The notes under the pieces are model-generated. The model saw only the letters and a list, made by a program, of their open reading frames with translations. It searched no databases and was not told the origin of the DNA. A stretch of DNA of 64,000 bases, taken from NCBI GenBank assembly GCA_020849725.1, contig JADLAZ010000272.1, forward strand, positions 7,695 through 71,694. The letters are read 5' to 3'. Position numbers and translations under genes: made by a program. Positions 40,628 through 49,470 of the stretch are shown piece by piece. Position 1 is the first letter of the stretch. Every line of letters begins with the position of its first letter. This DNA comes from Chloroflexota bacterium. Its GTDB lineage: Bacteria; Chloroflexota; Chloroflexia; Thermomicrobiales; JADLAZ01.

Positions 40628-42121
40628 CTATGGTACCCGTAATCTCGACTGGCGCGATGCCGCCGTGGCCGAAACGTGAGCCAACCCGCCATCACCCCTC
40701 GCCGCCGCCCTATCGGCAGTGAGCCGATCGTCCAGGCTGGTGGCAACACCGACCGCAGCCCCAATCAGGAGCCAGAAGAGCGTGCCCATGTGGCTGAACT
40801 CGATGTTGAAGAAGTAGTGGTCGAACACCCCGACGACCAGGGCGCTAACCAGCGCCGCCAGCAGCGCCACCAGCAGATCGCCCACCGGCGTTGCCCAGAC
40901 CCGGCGCGCGCCGCGCCAAACGACCAGTAGTGCGGCGCCGATCGCCCACAGCAGCGCGGCCAGCCCGACCAGGCCCATGCGGCTGGCTACCGCCAGGTAG
41001 ATGCTGGAGACACCCGTCTGCAGGTCAATCGACGGCGCCTGCCCGAAGCCGACGCCGAACACCGGATAGGCCTGGATGATCGCCAGCGCGTTCTGGTACT
41101 CCGCCAGGCGCAGGCGAGTCGCCGGGTCCTGCAACTGCAACCCCTCGATCAGGCGACCGGCGAAGCCAGCGCCCACCCCGGCCGACACGACCGCCAGCCC
41201 ACCCAGGCCCAGCCCCGGCAGCAACCAGCGGTAGCGCACGACGGCCAGCCAGCCCAGGCCGGCCGCCGCCCCGACCCAGGCTCCACGCGAGTACGTCAGC
41301 AGCAGCGCCAGGCACAGCACCGGCAGCGCCGGCACGGTCAGCCAGCGCGGCACGAGCGGTCGACGCGTGACTACCATGCCGACGGCCAGCACTAGCGCCA
41401 CCATCAGCAGGCCACCAAAGCTGTTCGGGTCAACGCCGGTCGACGTCAAGCGCATCGGCTTGAGCGGGTCGTCTTCAATCCAGCGCACGATGCGCGCCGT
41501 CGGGTAGCCGAGCGGCAACAGGCGCGTCAGCGCCGCCTCCGTTGTCGCTGATCCGGCCGCATACAGCGCCAGCCCGAGACCAGCCGACAGCGTCGTCGCG
41601 CCAACCAGCACACCCACGAGCGCCGCGGCCGCTCCGGCGCGCACAGTGTTGACAGCCACGACTGCCAGGACGACGCCGACCGTCAGCTTGCCGAAGTCGT
41701 GGGCAGTCTGGGTCGTGTAGCCCCGGTCCAGGCCGATCACGAAGGCAACCAGACTGGCGGCCAGCAGCAGCAGCAACGGCAGGTCGAGCGGCGTGCGACG
41801 AATGGCCTCGTCTCGCCGCATCAGCAGCCGCAGGAGCCAGACGACGATGGTCGCCGCCGCGGCCAGTGTGACCAGAGACGGCGTGAGCACCAGACGCACC
41901 GGCAGCGTGGCATAGGGCAGCAGCGCGACCAGCACGACCGTCAGCAGCAAGCCGGCGCGCGGGTCGAGCAGCAGCCCGGCCGCCAGCGGCAGCGCGAGCG
42001 CTAGCCCCACCGCCGGCGCGGGTCCGATGCCGGCCGCGAGCATCCCGGCGCCAACTGCCAGTCCAACCGCGATCGTGACCGGCCAGATGTCGCTCCAGAC
42101 GTGAGCCAGCCGGACCGCCAT
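40628..42121 (-). CDS. O-antigen ligase/polymerase-like membrane protein
   Basis: This 497-residue integral membrane protein has about 12-13 hydrophobic helices (WPVTIAVGLAVGAGMLAAGI; LLLLLAASLVAFVIGLDRGY). A large extracytoplasmic loop near SFGG and GVGFGQAPSIDLQTGVSSIYLAVASRMGLVGLAALLWAIG is typical of the Wzy/WaaL O-antigen ligase family. The Arg-containing TYSRGAWVGAAAG motif is the family signature. It probably links or polymerises a surface glycan. ATG 42121 is preferred because GGAGG sits 5 bases upstream and a -10 lies at 42160-42165. It is divergent from a secreted glycosidase-like gene. Confidence 0.85.
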   Translation of the reverse strand: MAVRLAHVWSDIWPVTIAVGLAVGAGMLAAGIGPAPAVGLALALPLAAGLLLDPRAGLLLTVVLVALLPYATLPVRLVLTPSLVTLAAAATIVVWLLRLLMRRDEAIRRTPLDLPLLLLLAASLVAFVIGLDRGYTTQTAHDFGKLTVGVVLAVVAVNTVRAGAAAALVGVLVGATTLSAGLGLALYAAGSATTEAALTRLLPLGYPTARIVRWIEDDPLKPMRLTSTGVDPNSFGGLLMVALVLAVGMVVTRRPLVPRWLTVPALPVLCLALLLTYSRGAWVGAAAGLGWLAVVRYRWLLPGLGLGGLAVVSAGVGAGFAGRLIEGLQLQDPATRLRLAEYQNALAIIQAYPVFGVGFGQAPSIDLQTGVSSIYLAVASRMGLVGLAALLWAIGAALLVVWRGARRVWATPVGDLLVALLAALVSALVVGVFDHYFFNIEFSHMGTLFWLLIGAAVGVATSLDDRLTADRAAARGDGGLAHVSATAASRQSRLRVP

Positions 42122-42159
42122 TGCCGCCTCCGCTCCGGGCGCCATGCCGCACCCTCGCC

Positions 42160-42165
42160 AGTATA
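42160..42165 (-). promoter_or_regulatory. -10 element of the O-antigen-ligase-like gene
   Basis: The minus strand reads TATACT, giving a start near 42153 and excluding longer N-terminal extensions of the coding frame. The -35 is weak. Confidence 0.4.
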
Positions 42166-42241
42166 ACGACCGGTCCGGCCAACCGTCGGGCCAGTCGGGC
42201 AGAGAGCCGGACGTCGGATCGGGAGTACCGTGTGACTGGAA

Positions 42242-42270
42242 TTGCCGCTGTCCGGAGCGGGCGGTACCAT
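42242..42270 (+). promoter_or_regulatory. Promoter of the glycosidase-like/solute-binding pair
   Basis: TTGCCG (42242-42247), a 17-base spacer and TACCAT (42265-42270). The predicted start near 42277 leaves about 42 bases to the ATG at 42319. Confidence 0.4.
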
Positions 42271-42318
42271 CGCTCGCAGGCTGGCTCGCGCGAGCCACGG
42301 TCGACACACGGTCAGGGC

Positions 42319-43446
42319 ATGCGGCGCTCATCCGTCACACCGACCTCGGCCCTGGTGGCCCTCGTGATCGTGCTCGCGACCGGTCACCTGGCGCGCGAGC
42401 TGGCTTTCCCGCGCGCCGAGCCGGTCGAGACGCCGCGTGTGGTGCAGACCCTGAACCCCAAGGTCGGCATCCACACCCGCCTGACCGACGAGGGCTCGAC
42501 CGAGCGCATCACCCGCACCTATCGCATGGTCCGGCAGATGGGCGCCGCCTGGGTGGTCGAGTATCTCCCCTGGCCCTACGTCCAGGGCGGCACGCCCGAT
42601 GACGCTGACTGGCGCCATGCCGACCGCCTGGTCGACCGTGCCGTCATGGAGGGGCTGCGGGTCGTCCTGCGGATCGACAGCGTGCCGGCCTGGGCCAGGC
42701 CACCCGGCACGACGTTCAAGCACCTCGACCCCGACCAGTACGAGGCGTTCGCCGGATTTGCCGCCGCTGTGGCCACCCGCTATCGCGGCCGCGTCAGCCA
42801 CCTGGTCGTCTGGAACGAGCCGAACCTCGCCTACGAATGGGGCCAGCGGCCGGTGGATCCAGTGGCCTACACGCGGCTGCTGGCAACGACCTATGCCGCC
42901 GTGAAGCGCGTGAACCCCGACATGCGGGTCGTCGCCGCTGGTCTCGCGCCGACTACCGAACCGGCTGGCAGCCCTTGGGGCCTGGACGATCTGGAGTACC
43001 TACGGGCGATGTACCGCGCCGGCGCGGCGGCACACTTCGACGCGCTGGCCATCCACGCCTACGGGCTGACGTTGCCACCGGACGCACCGGCCGACGCGAC
43101 GAAGATCACCTTCTCGCGGGCGTTACTGACCCGTCAGGTCATGGAGCAATTCGGCGACGGCGCCAAGCCGGCGCTCATCACCGAGGGCGGCTGGAACGAC
43201 AGCCCGCGCTGGACCTACGGCGTAGCGCCGGCCGCCCGCATCGCCTATACGCTGCGAGCCTACCAGCTCGCGACCGAGTGGCCCTGGCTCGATGCCATGT
43301 GCCTGTGGACGTTTCGCACCCCCCGCCCGAACCGCACCTACCACGACAACTATGCCTTCGTCGCGCCGGACTTCACGCCGACGCCGCTCTATCTGGAGGT
43401 TCAGCGCGCAGCGCGCGGCTTCGTGCCGCCAGAGGGGGAGCCGTGA
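42319..43446 (+). CDS. Secreted glycoside-hydrolase-like TIM-barrel protein (GH39/GH5-like clan A)
   Basis: This 375-residue protein starts with an uncleaved-anchor-like helix (TSALVALVIVLATGHLARELAF). The rest is a clan-A (beta/alpha)8 barrel: VGIHTRLTD, MGAAWVVEYLPWPYVQGG, VLRIDSVPAWA, the acid/base E167 in VVWNEPNLAYEW, FDALAIHAYG and the likely nucleophile E289 in LITEGGWND. CLWTFRTPRPN follows. Similar proteins in Chloroflexota are annotated as glycosidase- or cellulase-like, with unknown specificity. It lies opposite an O-antigen-ligase-like gene, so it may trim or process a surface glycan. Its stop overlaps the next start (GTGA). Confidence 0.8.
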   Translation: MRRSSVTPTSALVALVIVLATGHLARELAFPRAEPVETPRVVQTLNPKVGIHTRLTDEGSTERITRTYRMVRQMGAAWVVEYLPWPYVQGGTPDDADWRHADRLVDRAVMEGLRVVLRIDSVPAWARPPGTTFKHLDPDQYEAFAGFAAAVATRYRGRVSHLVVWNEPNLAYEWGQRPVDPVAYTRLLATTYAAVKRVNPDMRVVAAGLAPTTEPAGSPWGLDDLEYLRAMYRAGAAAHFDALAIHAYGLTLPPDAPADATKITFSRALLTRQVMEQFGDGAKPALITEGGWNDSPRWTYGVAPAARIAYTLRAYQLATEWPWLDAMCLWTFRTPRPNRTYHDNYAFVAPDFTPTPLYLEVQRAARGFVPPEGEP

Positions 43447-44261
43447 CCGACCGGCGATCAGAGCGCTGGTGGGCGCGCGTGCCATGGACGCCGCTGCTGA
43501 CGGTCACAGTCGTGGCCGCCGTCATCGCGCTGCTGCCGCCGCCACCGCCGGCGCCGCTCCCGGTCGCGGACGTGCAGCCGCCGCACCAGTGGCAGCCGGG
43601 CGTGCTGCGGGTCGGTCTGGATGCGAGCTATCCGCCGTTTGCCACCCGTGACGGCGGCATCCTGACTGGCCACGACGTGGAGCTGAGCCGCCGGCTGGCG
43701 GCGCACCTCGGCTGGCGGCTGGAGCTGGTCGACATCCCGTTTGATGGCCTGTACGACGCGCTGCGCGTCAGTCGCATCGATGTCATCGTCTCGGCGCTGC
43801 CCCGACAGGAGGAGATGATTGGTGCAGTGATCTACTCGCGACCGTATTTCGAGGCGGGTGAAGTTCTGGTCGTTCGCCACATCGATGGGTACGGTGGCCT
43901 CCACGCCCTCCAGGGCCGCAGGATCGGCGCGGAGATGGGCAGTTTGGGCGACCAGGCCGCACGCCGGCAGGTGCGCGAGCATCGCTTCACCCTCGATTCG
44001 AGCTTCACCAGCCTCGATGCGGCGCTGATGGCCCTGCGCGATGGTCGCGTCGACGCGGTCGCCGTCGATCGAGTAACCGCCCTGATCCGTCGCGCGGCCG
44101 ACCCTGCCCTCGACATCCTGGACCCGCCGCTCGATCCCGCGCCCTATGCTATCGCCATGCCCTTTGACGCCCCCGACTTCGCCGAGTCGGTCGATCGCTG
44201 GCTTGACGACCTGGACCGCACCGGCCAGTTAACCCAGCTGCGACGAGCGCATGTCGGGTGA
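43443..44261 (+). CDS. Family 3 extracellular solute-binding protein
   Basis: This 272-residue protein has an N-terminal hydrophobic anchor (WTPLLTVTVVAAVIALLP) and a Pro-rich linker. The periplasmic-binding domain (SBP_bac_3) follows: LRVGLDASYPPFATRDGGILTGHDVELSRRLAAHLGW, YDALRVSRIDVIVSALPRQEEM, YFEAGEVLVV, ALQGRRIGAEMGSLGD and ALRDGRVDAVAVDR. Such proteins usually bind amino acids or other small polar ligands and feed an ABC transporter, but no permease or ATPase gene is nearby. The one-base-coupled start after the glycosidase-like gene suggests a joint sensing role. That is inference. Confidence 0.85.
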   Translation: MTDRRSERWWARVPWTPLLTVTVVAAVIALLPPPPPAPLPVADVQPPHQWQPGVLRVGLDASYPPFATRDGGILTGHDVELSRRLAAHLGWRLELVDIPFDGLYDALRVSRIDVIVSALPRQEEMIGAVIYSRPYFEAGEVLVVRHIDGYGGLHALQGRRIGAEMGSLGDQAARRQVREHRFTLDSSFTSLDAALMALRDGRVDAVAVDRVTALIRRAADPALDILDPPLDPAPYAIAMPFDAPDFAESVDRWLDDLDRTGQLTQLRRAHVG

Positions 44262-44359
44262 GAACGTGGCCATCGCCACATCCCATCTCGGAGTCTGGTG
44301 CGCGTGCCAGCGCACCGAACCATGACCATCGCTGGATGCCGTTGTCGCAGGACGCGCGC

Positions 44360-44365
44360 TATAAT
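44360..44365 (+). promoter_or_regulatory. -10 element of korAB
   Basis: A perfect TATAAT (44360-44365) lies 81 bases upstream of the korA ATG. The -35 region is poor. This is the only perfect TATAAT -10 I noticed in an intergenic region here. Confidence 0.5.
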
Positions 44366-44445
44366 CGGCAATGGGTTGGCGCGGCGACGGCGACGATGAG
44401 GTCGCTGCGCGGCCGGGGCAGTGTCGCCTACACACGAGGGGGAGC

Positions 44446-46191
44446 ATGCCACAGCAAGACGTCGTCATTCGCATCGCGGGCGAGGCCGGCGAGGGCATCC
44501 AGAGTACCGGACAACTCCTCGCTCAGGCCGCCGCTCGTGCCGGCTTCCGCATCCTGACCGACTTCGTGCCACCGGCGGAGATCAAAGGTGGCAACTCGCT
44601 GTATCAGGTCCGCCTGAGCCAGGCCGACCTGCACCACCGCGGCGACCTGGTCGACATCCTGATGGCGTTCACGCAGGAGGCCTACGACGTCAATGTCGGT
44701 GACCTCAAGCCAGGCGGCCTGCTCATCTACGACTCGGCCGAATTCACACCGCCGGACAGCGGTCAGTACCAACGCGTCGCGCTGCCGCTAACCAATATCG
44801 CCAAGACGCAATTGCGGTTTGAGCGCGGCAAGAACGTCGTCTCCTACGGCGCCGCGGCAGCGCTGCTGGGTCTGCCACAGTCGTTTCTGAGCCAGCTCGT
44901 GAAGGATCGCTTCGGCCGGTACGTCGAACTGCTGCCAAAGAATCTTGAGGCCGTCGAAGCCGGCATGAGCTACGTCGAGCAGCATGTGCCGCAGCGCACC
45001 GACTACCAGTTACATCTGCCGCCGCCAGCCGAGAACGTCATGGTTGTCTCGGGTAACCAGGCAGTCGGCCTGGCGGCTCTGGTCGCTGGCTGCCGCTTCT
45101 TCGCTGGCTATCCCATCACGCCAGCGTCCGACATTATGGAGTTCCTCGTCGCCGAGTTGCCGAAGATCGGTGGCGATTCGGTCCAGGCCGAGGACGAGAT
45201 GGCAGCGCTGGGCATGGTGCTGGGCGCGTCGTTTGCCGGCAAGAAGGCGATGACGTCGACCTCTGGCCCCGGCTTTAGCCTGATGCAGGAATTGCTCGGC
45301 CTCGGCATCATGGCTGAGCTGCCGTGCGTCATCGCCGACGTCCAGCGCGCCGGCCCCTCGACCGGCATGCCCACCCGCCACGAGCAAGGCGATCTGAACA
45401 TCGCCTGCGTCGGCGGGCACGGCGAGGCGCCGCGCATCGTCATCGCGCCGACATCGGTCGAGGACTGCTTCTTCCAGACCATCACGGCCTTCAACCTCGC
45501 CGAAAAGTACCAGACGCCGGTCGTCTTCCTGTCGGATACCGTCCTGGCGGTGCGCAGCCAGAGCATTCCGCGGCCCGATCTCTCTCAGGTCGAGATCGTC
45601 GACCGGCTCACCGGCAGCAACAGCAGTGCCAAAGCGAGCGCCGGCTTGCCCTTCGAGCGCTATGCGCTGACCGAGACGGGCGTGTCGCCGATGGGTGTGC
45701 CGGGCACCGCCGGCGCCCAGTATGTCGCGACCGGCCTTGAGCATGGCACGGCCGGCCGGCCGCGCTATGACGCCCAGACCCACCGGGAGATGACCGAGAA
45801 GCGATTCCGCAAGCTCGAGCACGCCGCGATGGACGCCCCACCGGCGCTCCACTACGGCGATCCGACGGCCGACATCGGTATCGTGACCTGGGGGTCGACG
45901 GCCGGCACGGTCATCGAGGCCATCGATCGCGCTGCCGACAGCGGGATCCGCGCCGAGTTGCTCGCGCCGAGGATGCTCCGCCCCCTGCCCGACCATCAAC
46001 TGGCTGACTGGTTGCGCAGCAAGCGAGTCGTTTTGTGCGCCGAGGTCAACTACAGCGGCCAACTGGCCGACTTCCTGGTCGCGCGCTATGGCGTGCCGCT
46101 GATCAAAGTCAACACCTACGAAGGTCGACCGTTCACCGTCGAGCAGCTGGTGCAGGCGATGAGCGAGGTCGGCGTCCTGCCGCGCGCCTAG
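44446..46191 (+). CDS. korA: 2-oxoacid:ferredoxin oxidoreductase, fused gamma-alpha subunit (KorA type)
   Basis: This 581-residue subunit combines the gamma domain (1-190; VVIRIAGEAGEGIQSTGQLLAQAAARAG, PPAEIKGGNSLYQVRLS) with the alpha domain (from about 200). The alpha domain has VVSGNQAVGLAALVAGCRFFAGYPITPASDIMEFL, QAEDEMAALGMVLGASFAGKKAMTSTSGPGFSLM and GPSTGMPTRHEQGDL. A C-terminal domain resembles transketolase domain II. With KorB it oxidatively decarboxylates 2-oxoglutarate, or another 2-oxoacid, to acyl-CoA and reduces ferredoxin. GAGGGGGAG precedes the ATG. Confidence 0.92.
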   Translation: MPQQDVVIRIAGEAGEGIQSTGQLLAQAAARAGFRILTDFVPPAEIKGGNSLYQVRLSQADLHHRGDLVDILMAFTQEAYDVNVGDLKPGGLLIYDSAEFTPPDSGQYQRVALPLTNIAKTQLRFERGKNVVSYGAAAALLGLPQSFLSQLVKDRFGRYVELLPKNLEAVEAGMSYVEQHVPQRTDYQLHLPPPAENVMVVSGNQAVGLAALVAGCRFFAGYPITPASDIMEFLVAELPKIGGDSVQAEDEMAALGMVLGASFAGKKAMTSTSGPGFSLMQELLGLGIMAELPCVIADVQRAGPSTGMPTRHEQGDLNIACVGGHGEAPRIVIAPTSVEDCFFQTITAFNLAEKYQTPVVFLSDTVLAVRSQSIPRPDLSQVEIVDRLTGSNSSAKASAGLPFERYALTETGVSPMGVPGTAGAQYVATGLEHGTAGRPRYDAQTHREMTEKRFRKLEHAAMDAPPALHYGDPTADIGIVTWGSTAGTVIEAIDRAADSGIRAELLAPRMLRPLPDHQLADWLRSKRVVLCAEVNYSGQLADFLVARYGVPLIKVNTYEGRPFTVEQLVQAMSEVGVLPRA

Positions 46192-46231
46192 CCTCGGGGC
46201 CAGGCGCGCGATCGCTGCTGGGAGGGGACCC

Positions 46232-47104
46232 ATGGCTGACGGCACGCTCACCATCGAGCGCACGATCGACGACTACAAGTCCGAAGAGAAGCCGACGTGG
46301 TGCCCTGGCTGCGGCGACTTCGGCGTTCTGAACGCCGTCTACAACGCGCTGCGGATCAAGGGTTACGACTCGAAGGACGTGGTGGCGGTCGCCGGCATCG
46401 GCTGCTCGAGCCGCTTCCCGTTCTTCGTCAGCAGCTACGGTTTTCACGGCGTCCACGGTCGCGCCATGCCGATTGCGACCGGCGTCAAGGTCGCCAATCC
46501 GGACTTGGCCGTGCTGGCGCTCGGCGGCGACGGCGACGGCTTCGCCATCGGCGGCGGGCATTTCATTCATGCCGCCCGGCGCAACTTGGACATCACCTAC
46601 ATCATCATGGACAACGCGGTCTATGGCCTGACCAAGGGCCAGACCTCACCCACCTCCATGCTCGGCTATGTCAGCAAATCCACCCCCAAGGGCAGTCTCG
46701 ACCAGGCGCTCAACCCGCTGACGCTGGCGATCGCCTGTGGCGCGACGTTCGTGGCGCGGGCCTTCTCCGGTAAGCCAAAGGAGCTGGCCGACCTGATCGT
46801 GCAAGGCATCGAGCACAAGGGGTTCTCCTTGATCGACGCCTACTCGCCCTGCCCGACCTTCAACAAGATCAACACCTTCAAATTCTATCGCGATGAGGTA
46901 GCCGATTTGCCGGCCGGGTATGACCCGTCCGACATGGTGAGCGCGCTGCATTACGCCGCCATTGACGATCCGCTGTACACGGGCCTGATCTACCAGCGCG
47001 CTTCCGGCTCCACATCGTACAACGAGCGGCTGGCCTCCCAGCACAGCGGCGTCGAGGCCGACGCGCACAAAGTCATCGGCAACCTGTTCGCACGCTTCAG
47101 CTAG
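46232..47104 (+). CDS. korB: 2-oxoacid:ferredoxin oxidoreductase beta subunit
   Basis: This 290-residue TPP-binding subunit has the iron-sulfur-associated PTWCPGCGDFGVLNAVY, GIGCSSRFPFFVSSYGFHGVHGRAMPIATGVKVANPDL and the TPP/Mg motif GGDGDGFAIGGGHFIHAARRNLDITYIIMDNAVYGLTKGQTSPTS. FSLIDAYSPCPTFNKINTFKFYRD is the conserved C-terminal Cys region. It follows korA by 40 bases in a two-gene operon. The Cys set binds one 4Fe-4S cluster in this group. Ferredoxin is not encoded nearby. Confidence 0.94.
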   Translation: MADGTLTIERTIDDYKSEEKPTWCPGCGDFGVLNAVYNALRIKGYDSKDVVAVAGIGCSSRFPFFVSSYGFHGVHGRAMPIATGVKVANPDLAVLALGGDGDGFAIGGGHFIHAARRNLDITYIIMDNAVYGLTKGQTSPTSMLGYVSKSTPKGSLDQALNPLTLAIACGATFVARAFSGKPKELADLIVQGIEHKGFSLIDAYSPCPTFNKINTFKFYRDEVADLPAGYDPSDMVSALHYAAIDDPLYTGLIYQRASGSTSYNERLASQHSGVEADAHKVIGNLFARFS

Positions 47105-47122
47105 GGCGTGCCGCGCCGGCGG

Positions 47123-47947
47123 CTACCCACGGATCGCCGCCGGCGTCGATGCGGCCAGCCAGGTCTGCACCCGCTTGACACTCACGGCCAGATCGGCCAG
47201 CGGGTCGTGGTCGGGTGGCTCGTGCTCGATCGACAGCATCCCCTGGTAGCCAACCTGCTGCAGCCGCGCCAGCACCGCCTGGATTCCGACGACGCCATCG
47301 CCCAGCGGACAGGTCCGGTGCGGCAGGCCGACCGAGCGCACATCTTTGAGGTGGATGTGCAGCAGGTACTCCTGCAGTCGGCCGATCGCCTTGACAGCGT
47401 CGACGCCGTTCGTCTTGAACCACCCGGTGTCGAGAGCGACCCCGAAGTGGCGCTCGCGGCTGTCAATCTGCGCCAGAATATCCAGCGGGTCATGCTCGGG
47501 ATGATTCTCAAGCGCGAAACTGATGCCGGTCGACTGGCAAAGCGCGTAGACGGTCTCGGCGTAGGCTGGGTGGAGGCCGCCAACGACGAGCGGCGCCCCC
47601 AGGTCGGCGGCGATCTCAAAGGTTCGCTCCAGCTCTGCGTCGCTCAGACCAGCCCGCCGCAAACTCGCCGCATAACCGGCGACCTTCAGTCCGTGTCGGG
47701 CCAGGATATCAGCGGCCTGTGCTACTGTCGCCGCAGTCGACGTCGGCACCAGATGCGCCGACCAGACCTCGATCGCACGAACGCCGAGCGAGGCGATCGC
47801 GCGCACCAACTCGTCGAACTGTGCGGCGAACGCGGGACCATCGAAAACGGCCACGGTCGCGGCACGGGCCGGTCCCCAGGCGAACGGGCGCAGGGCATAG
47901 CCTGTTTGCCGACCGATGAAGCACGCGGTGTTGACTGCGATCTCCAT
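47123..47947 (-). CDS. Sugar phosphate isomerase/epimerase family protein
   Basis: This 274-residue xylose-isomerase-like TIM-barrel protein shows metal-binding-type motifs: FALENHPEHDPLDILAQID (Glu/His), GVALDTGWFKTNG (Asp), HIHLKDV (His) and MLSIEHEPP (Glu). The N-terminus MEIAVNTACFIGRQTGYALRPFAWGP starts the barrel. The substrate is unknown. ATG 47947 is chosen because an upstream extension is not conserved-looking; GGGAG lies about 14 bases away, so the start is moderately sure. It converges with korB and follows the PLP-enzyme gene at 144 bases. Confidence 0.78.
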   Translation of the reverse strand: MEIAVNTACFIGRQTGYALRPFAWGPARAATVAVFDGPAFAAQFDELVRAIASLGVRAIEVWSAHLVPTSTAATVAQAADILARHGLKVAGYAASLRRAGLSDAELERTFEIAADLGAPLVVGGLHPAYAETVYALCQSTGISFALENHPEHDPLDILAQIDSRERHFGVALDTGWFKTNGVDAVKAIGRLQEYLLHIHLKDVRSVGLPHRTCPLGDGVVGIQAVLARLQQVGYQGMLSIEHEPPDHDPLADLAVSVKRVQTWLAASTPAAIRG

Positions 47948-48091
47948 GGCGAGTGCCGCTCCCGTGTTGCACGCGGTCCCGATCGAGGGTGCTTGGTTGA
48001 TGCCTGCCATACGCAACGGGCGCCAGAAGAATGCCGGATGTCAAACGGCCATCGCCAGCCGCGACGATGACGACCGGCGACGGCTCTTTTC

Positions 48092-49423
48092 CTAGGGCGC
48101 CGGCTCCTCGTCGTCAGTGCCCACGCCACCAACGCCAGCCATCACCTGCCGGGCCGCTGGCGTGAACACGACCGGTCGCTCCAACTCGTCCAGCGCCCCG
48201 AGCAGATCGGCCGCCAGATCTGCCGGGTGCTCGATCCCGACGGACAGGCGGAGGAGCGCCGGACTGATACCCATGCGCTGACACTGGCGCGGCGACAACT
48301 CACGGTGGGAAGCCATCGCCGGGCACGAAACGAGTGAATAGATGTCGCCCAGGCTGGTAGCCGGCAGGCATAGGCGCAGGCAGTTGAGAAAGCGATGGAC
48401 GTCCGCCGGACCGGCATCCCGCAATTCGAAGCTGATCATGCCGCCGTACCAGCCCGGCCGCAGGAGCCGGCGCGCGACAGCATGCTGAGGGTGCGACGAG
48501 AGACCTGGAAAATGCACCCGCGCCACCCGCGGGTGGTGAGCCAGGCGGCGGGCCAGCAGACGCGCCGTCGCGCACTGGCGGCGCAGCCGCAGGGGCAATG
48601 TCTTCACACCGCGCAGCAGCAGCCAGGCCTCGTTCGGCGCCAGCAGCGCCCCCATCGTCTGAGCCAGCGGCCTCAGCGAGGCTGCGGCCATGCCATTGCC
48701 GTAGACGATACCGGCAGTGATGTCGGCATGGCCACCGAGATACTTGGTGGCCGAGTGAACAACCAGATCAGCGCCCTGCGCCAGAGGTGAGCCGAGGGGC
48801 GGCGGGGTGAAAGTGGCATCGACGATCAACGTGGCGCCATGGGCATGCGCCGCCACCGCCAGCGCCGGGATGTCTGCGACTCGCAACAGCGGATTAGAGA
48901 TCGACTCGACCAGGACGGCGCGTGCCTCGCCATCGGCCAGCACCGCGGCGAGCGCCGCCGGGTCGTTCAAATCGACGTACGTCGTGCGGACGCCAAGCGG
49001 AGCCAGGATGGTGTTGAGCAGGGAGAAGGTCGTGGCGTACAGATCTATTGAGGCAACGACTCGGTCACCTGCCGCGACACCCGCTGCCAGCAGCGCGGCG
49101 TGCAGAGCGGCCATGCCGCTGCCGAAGGCCACGCAGTGGGCTGCCCCTTCCAGCGACCCAACCGCCTTCTCCAGCGCCTCGACCGTCGGATTGGAGATGC
49201 GCGAGTAGACATAGCCGGTGGCCTCGCCGCCAAAGACCGCGTCCAACTCCTCAGCCGAGTCGTAGACGAAAGTCGTGCTGCGGTGGATGGGCGTAGCGGT
49301 CGGTATCGCCGCCGAAGGGCGTGCCCGCTCGCCCGCGTGCACGGCTCGGGTTTCCACGGCGTAGGTGATGGGTCGGCTCACGCGGCGGTCGCTGTCGGGG
49401 CGGCGATCGTCACTATCTTCCAT
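48092..49423 (-). CDS. Cys/Met metabolism PLP-dependent enzyme (cystathionine gamma-synthase/lyase type)
   Basis: This 443-residue fold-type I PLP enzyme has a polar N-terminal tail of about 20 residues. The core follows: TRAVHAGERARPSAAIPTATPIHRSTTFVYDSAEELDAVF, YVYSRISNPTVEALEKAVGSLEGA, FGSGMAALHAAL, VESISNPLLRVADI, IVDATFTPPPLGSPLAQGADLVVHSATKYLGGH (Schiff-base Lys) and LRLSVGIEHPADLAADL. The reaction could be cystathionine gamma-synthase, gamma-lyase, methionine gamma-lyase or O-acetylhomoserine sulfhydrylase. Motifs alone do not separate these. It starts at ATG 49423, 47 bases after the alcohol dehydrogenase stop. Confidence 0.9.
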   Translation of the reverse strand: MEDSDDRRPDSDRRVSRPITYAVETRAVHAGERARPSAAIPTATPIHRSTTFVYDSAEELDAVFGGEATGYVYSRISNPTVEALEKAVGSLEGAAHCVAFGSGMAALHAALLAAGVAAGDRVVASIDLYATTFSLLNTILAPLGVRTTYVDLNDPAALAAVLADGEARAVLVESISNPLLRVADIPALAVAAHAHGATLIVDATFTPPPLGSPLAQGADLVVHSATKYLGGHADITAGIVYGNGMAAASLRPLAQTMGALLAPNEAWLLLRGVKTLPLRLRRQCATARLLARRLAHHPRVARVHFPGLSSHPQHAVARRLLRPGWYGGMISFELRDAGPADVHRFLNCLRLCLPATSLGDIYSLVSCPAMASHRELSPRQCQRMGISPALLRLSVGIEHPADLAADLLGALDELERPVVFTPAARQVMAGVGGVGTDDEEPAP

Positions 49424-49470
49424 GGCTCTCTCATGCTCCCCGTCGTGCCGGCCGCCAGCGTCACTGCGCC

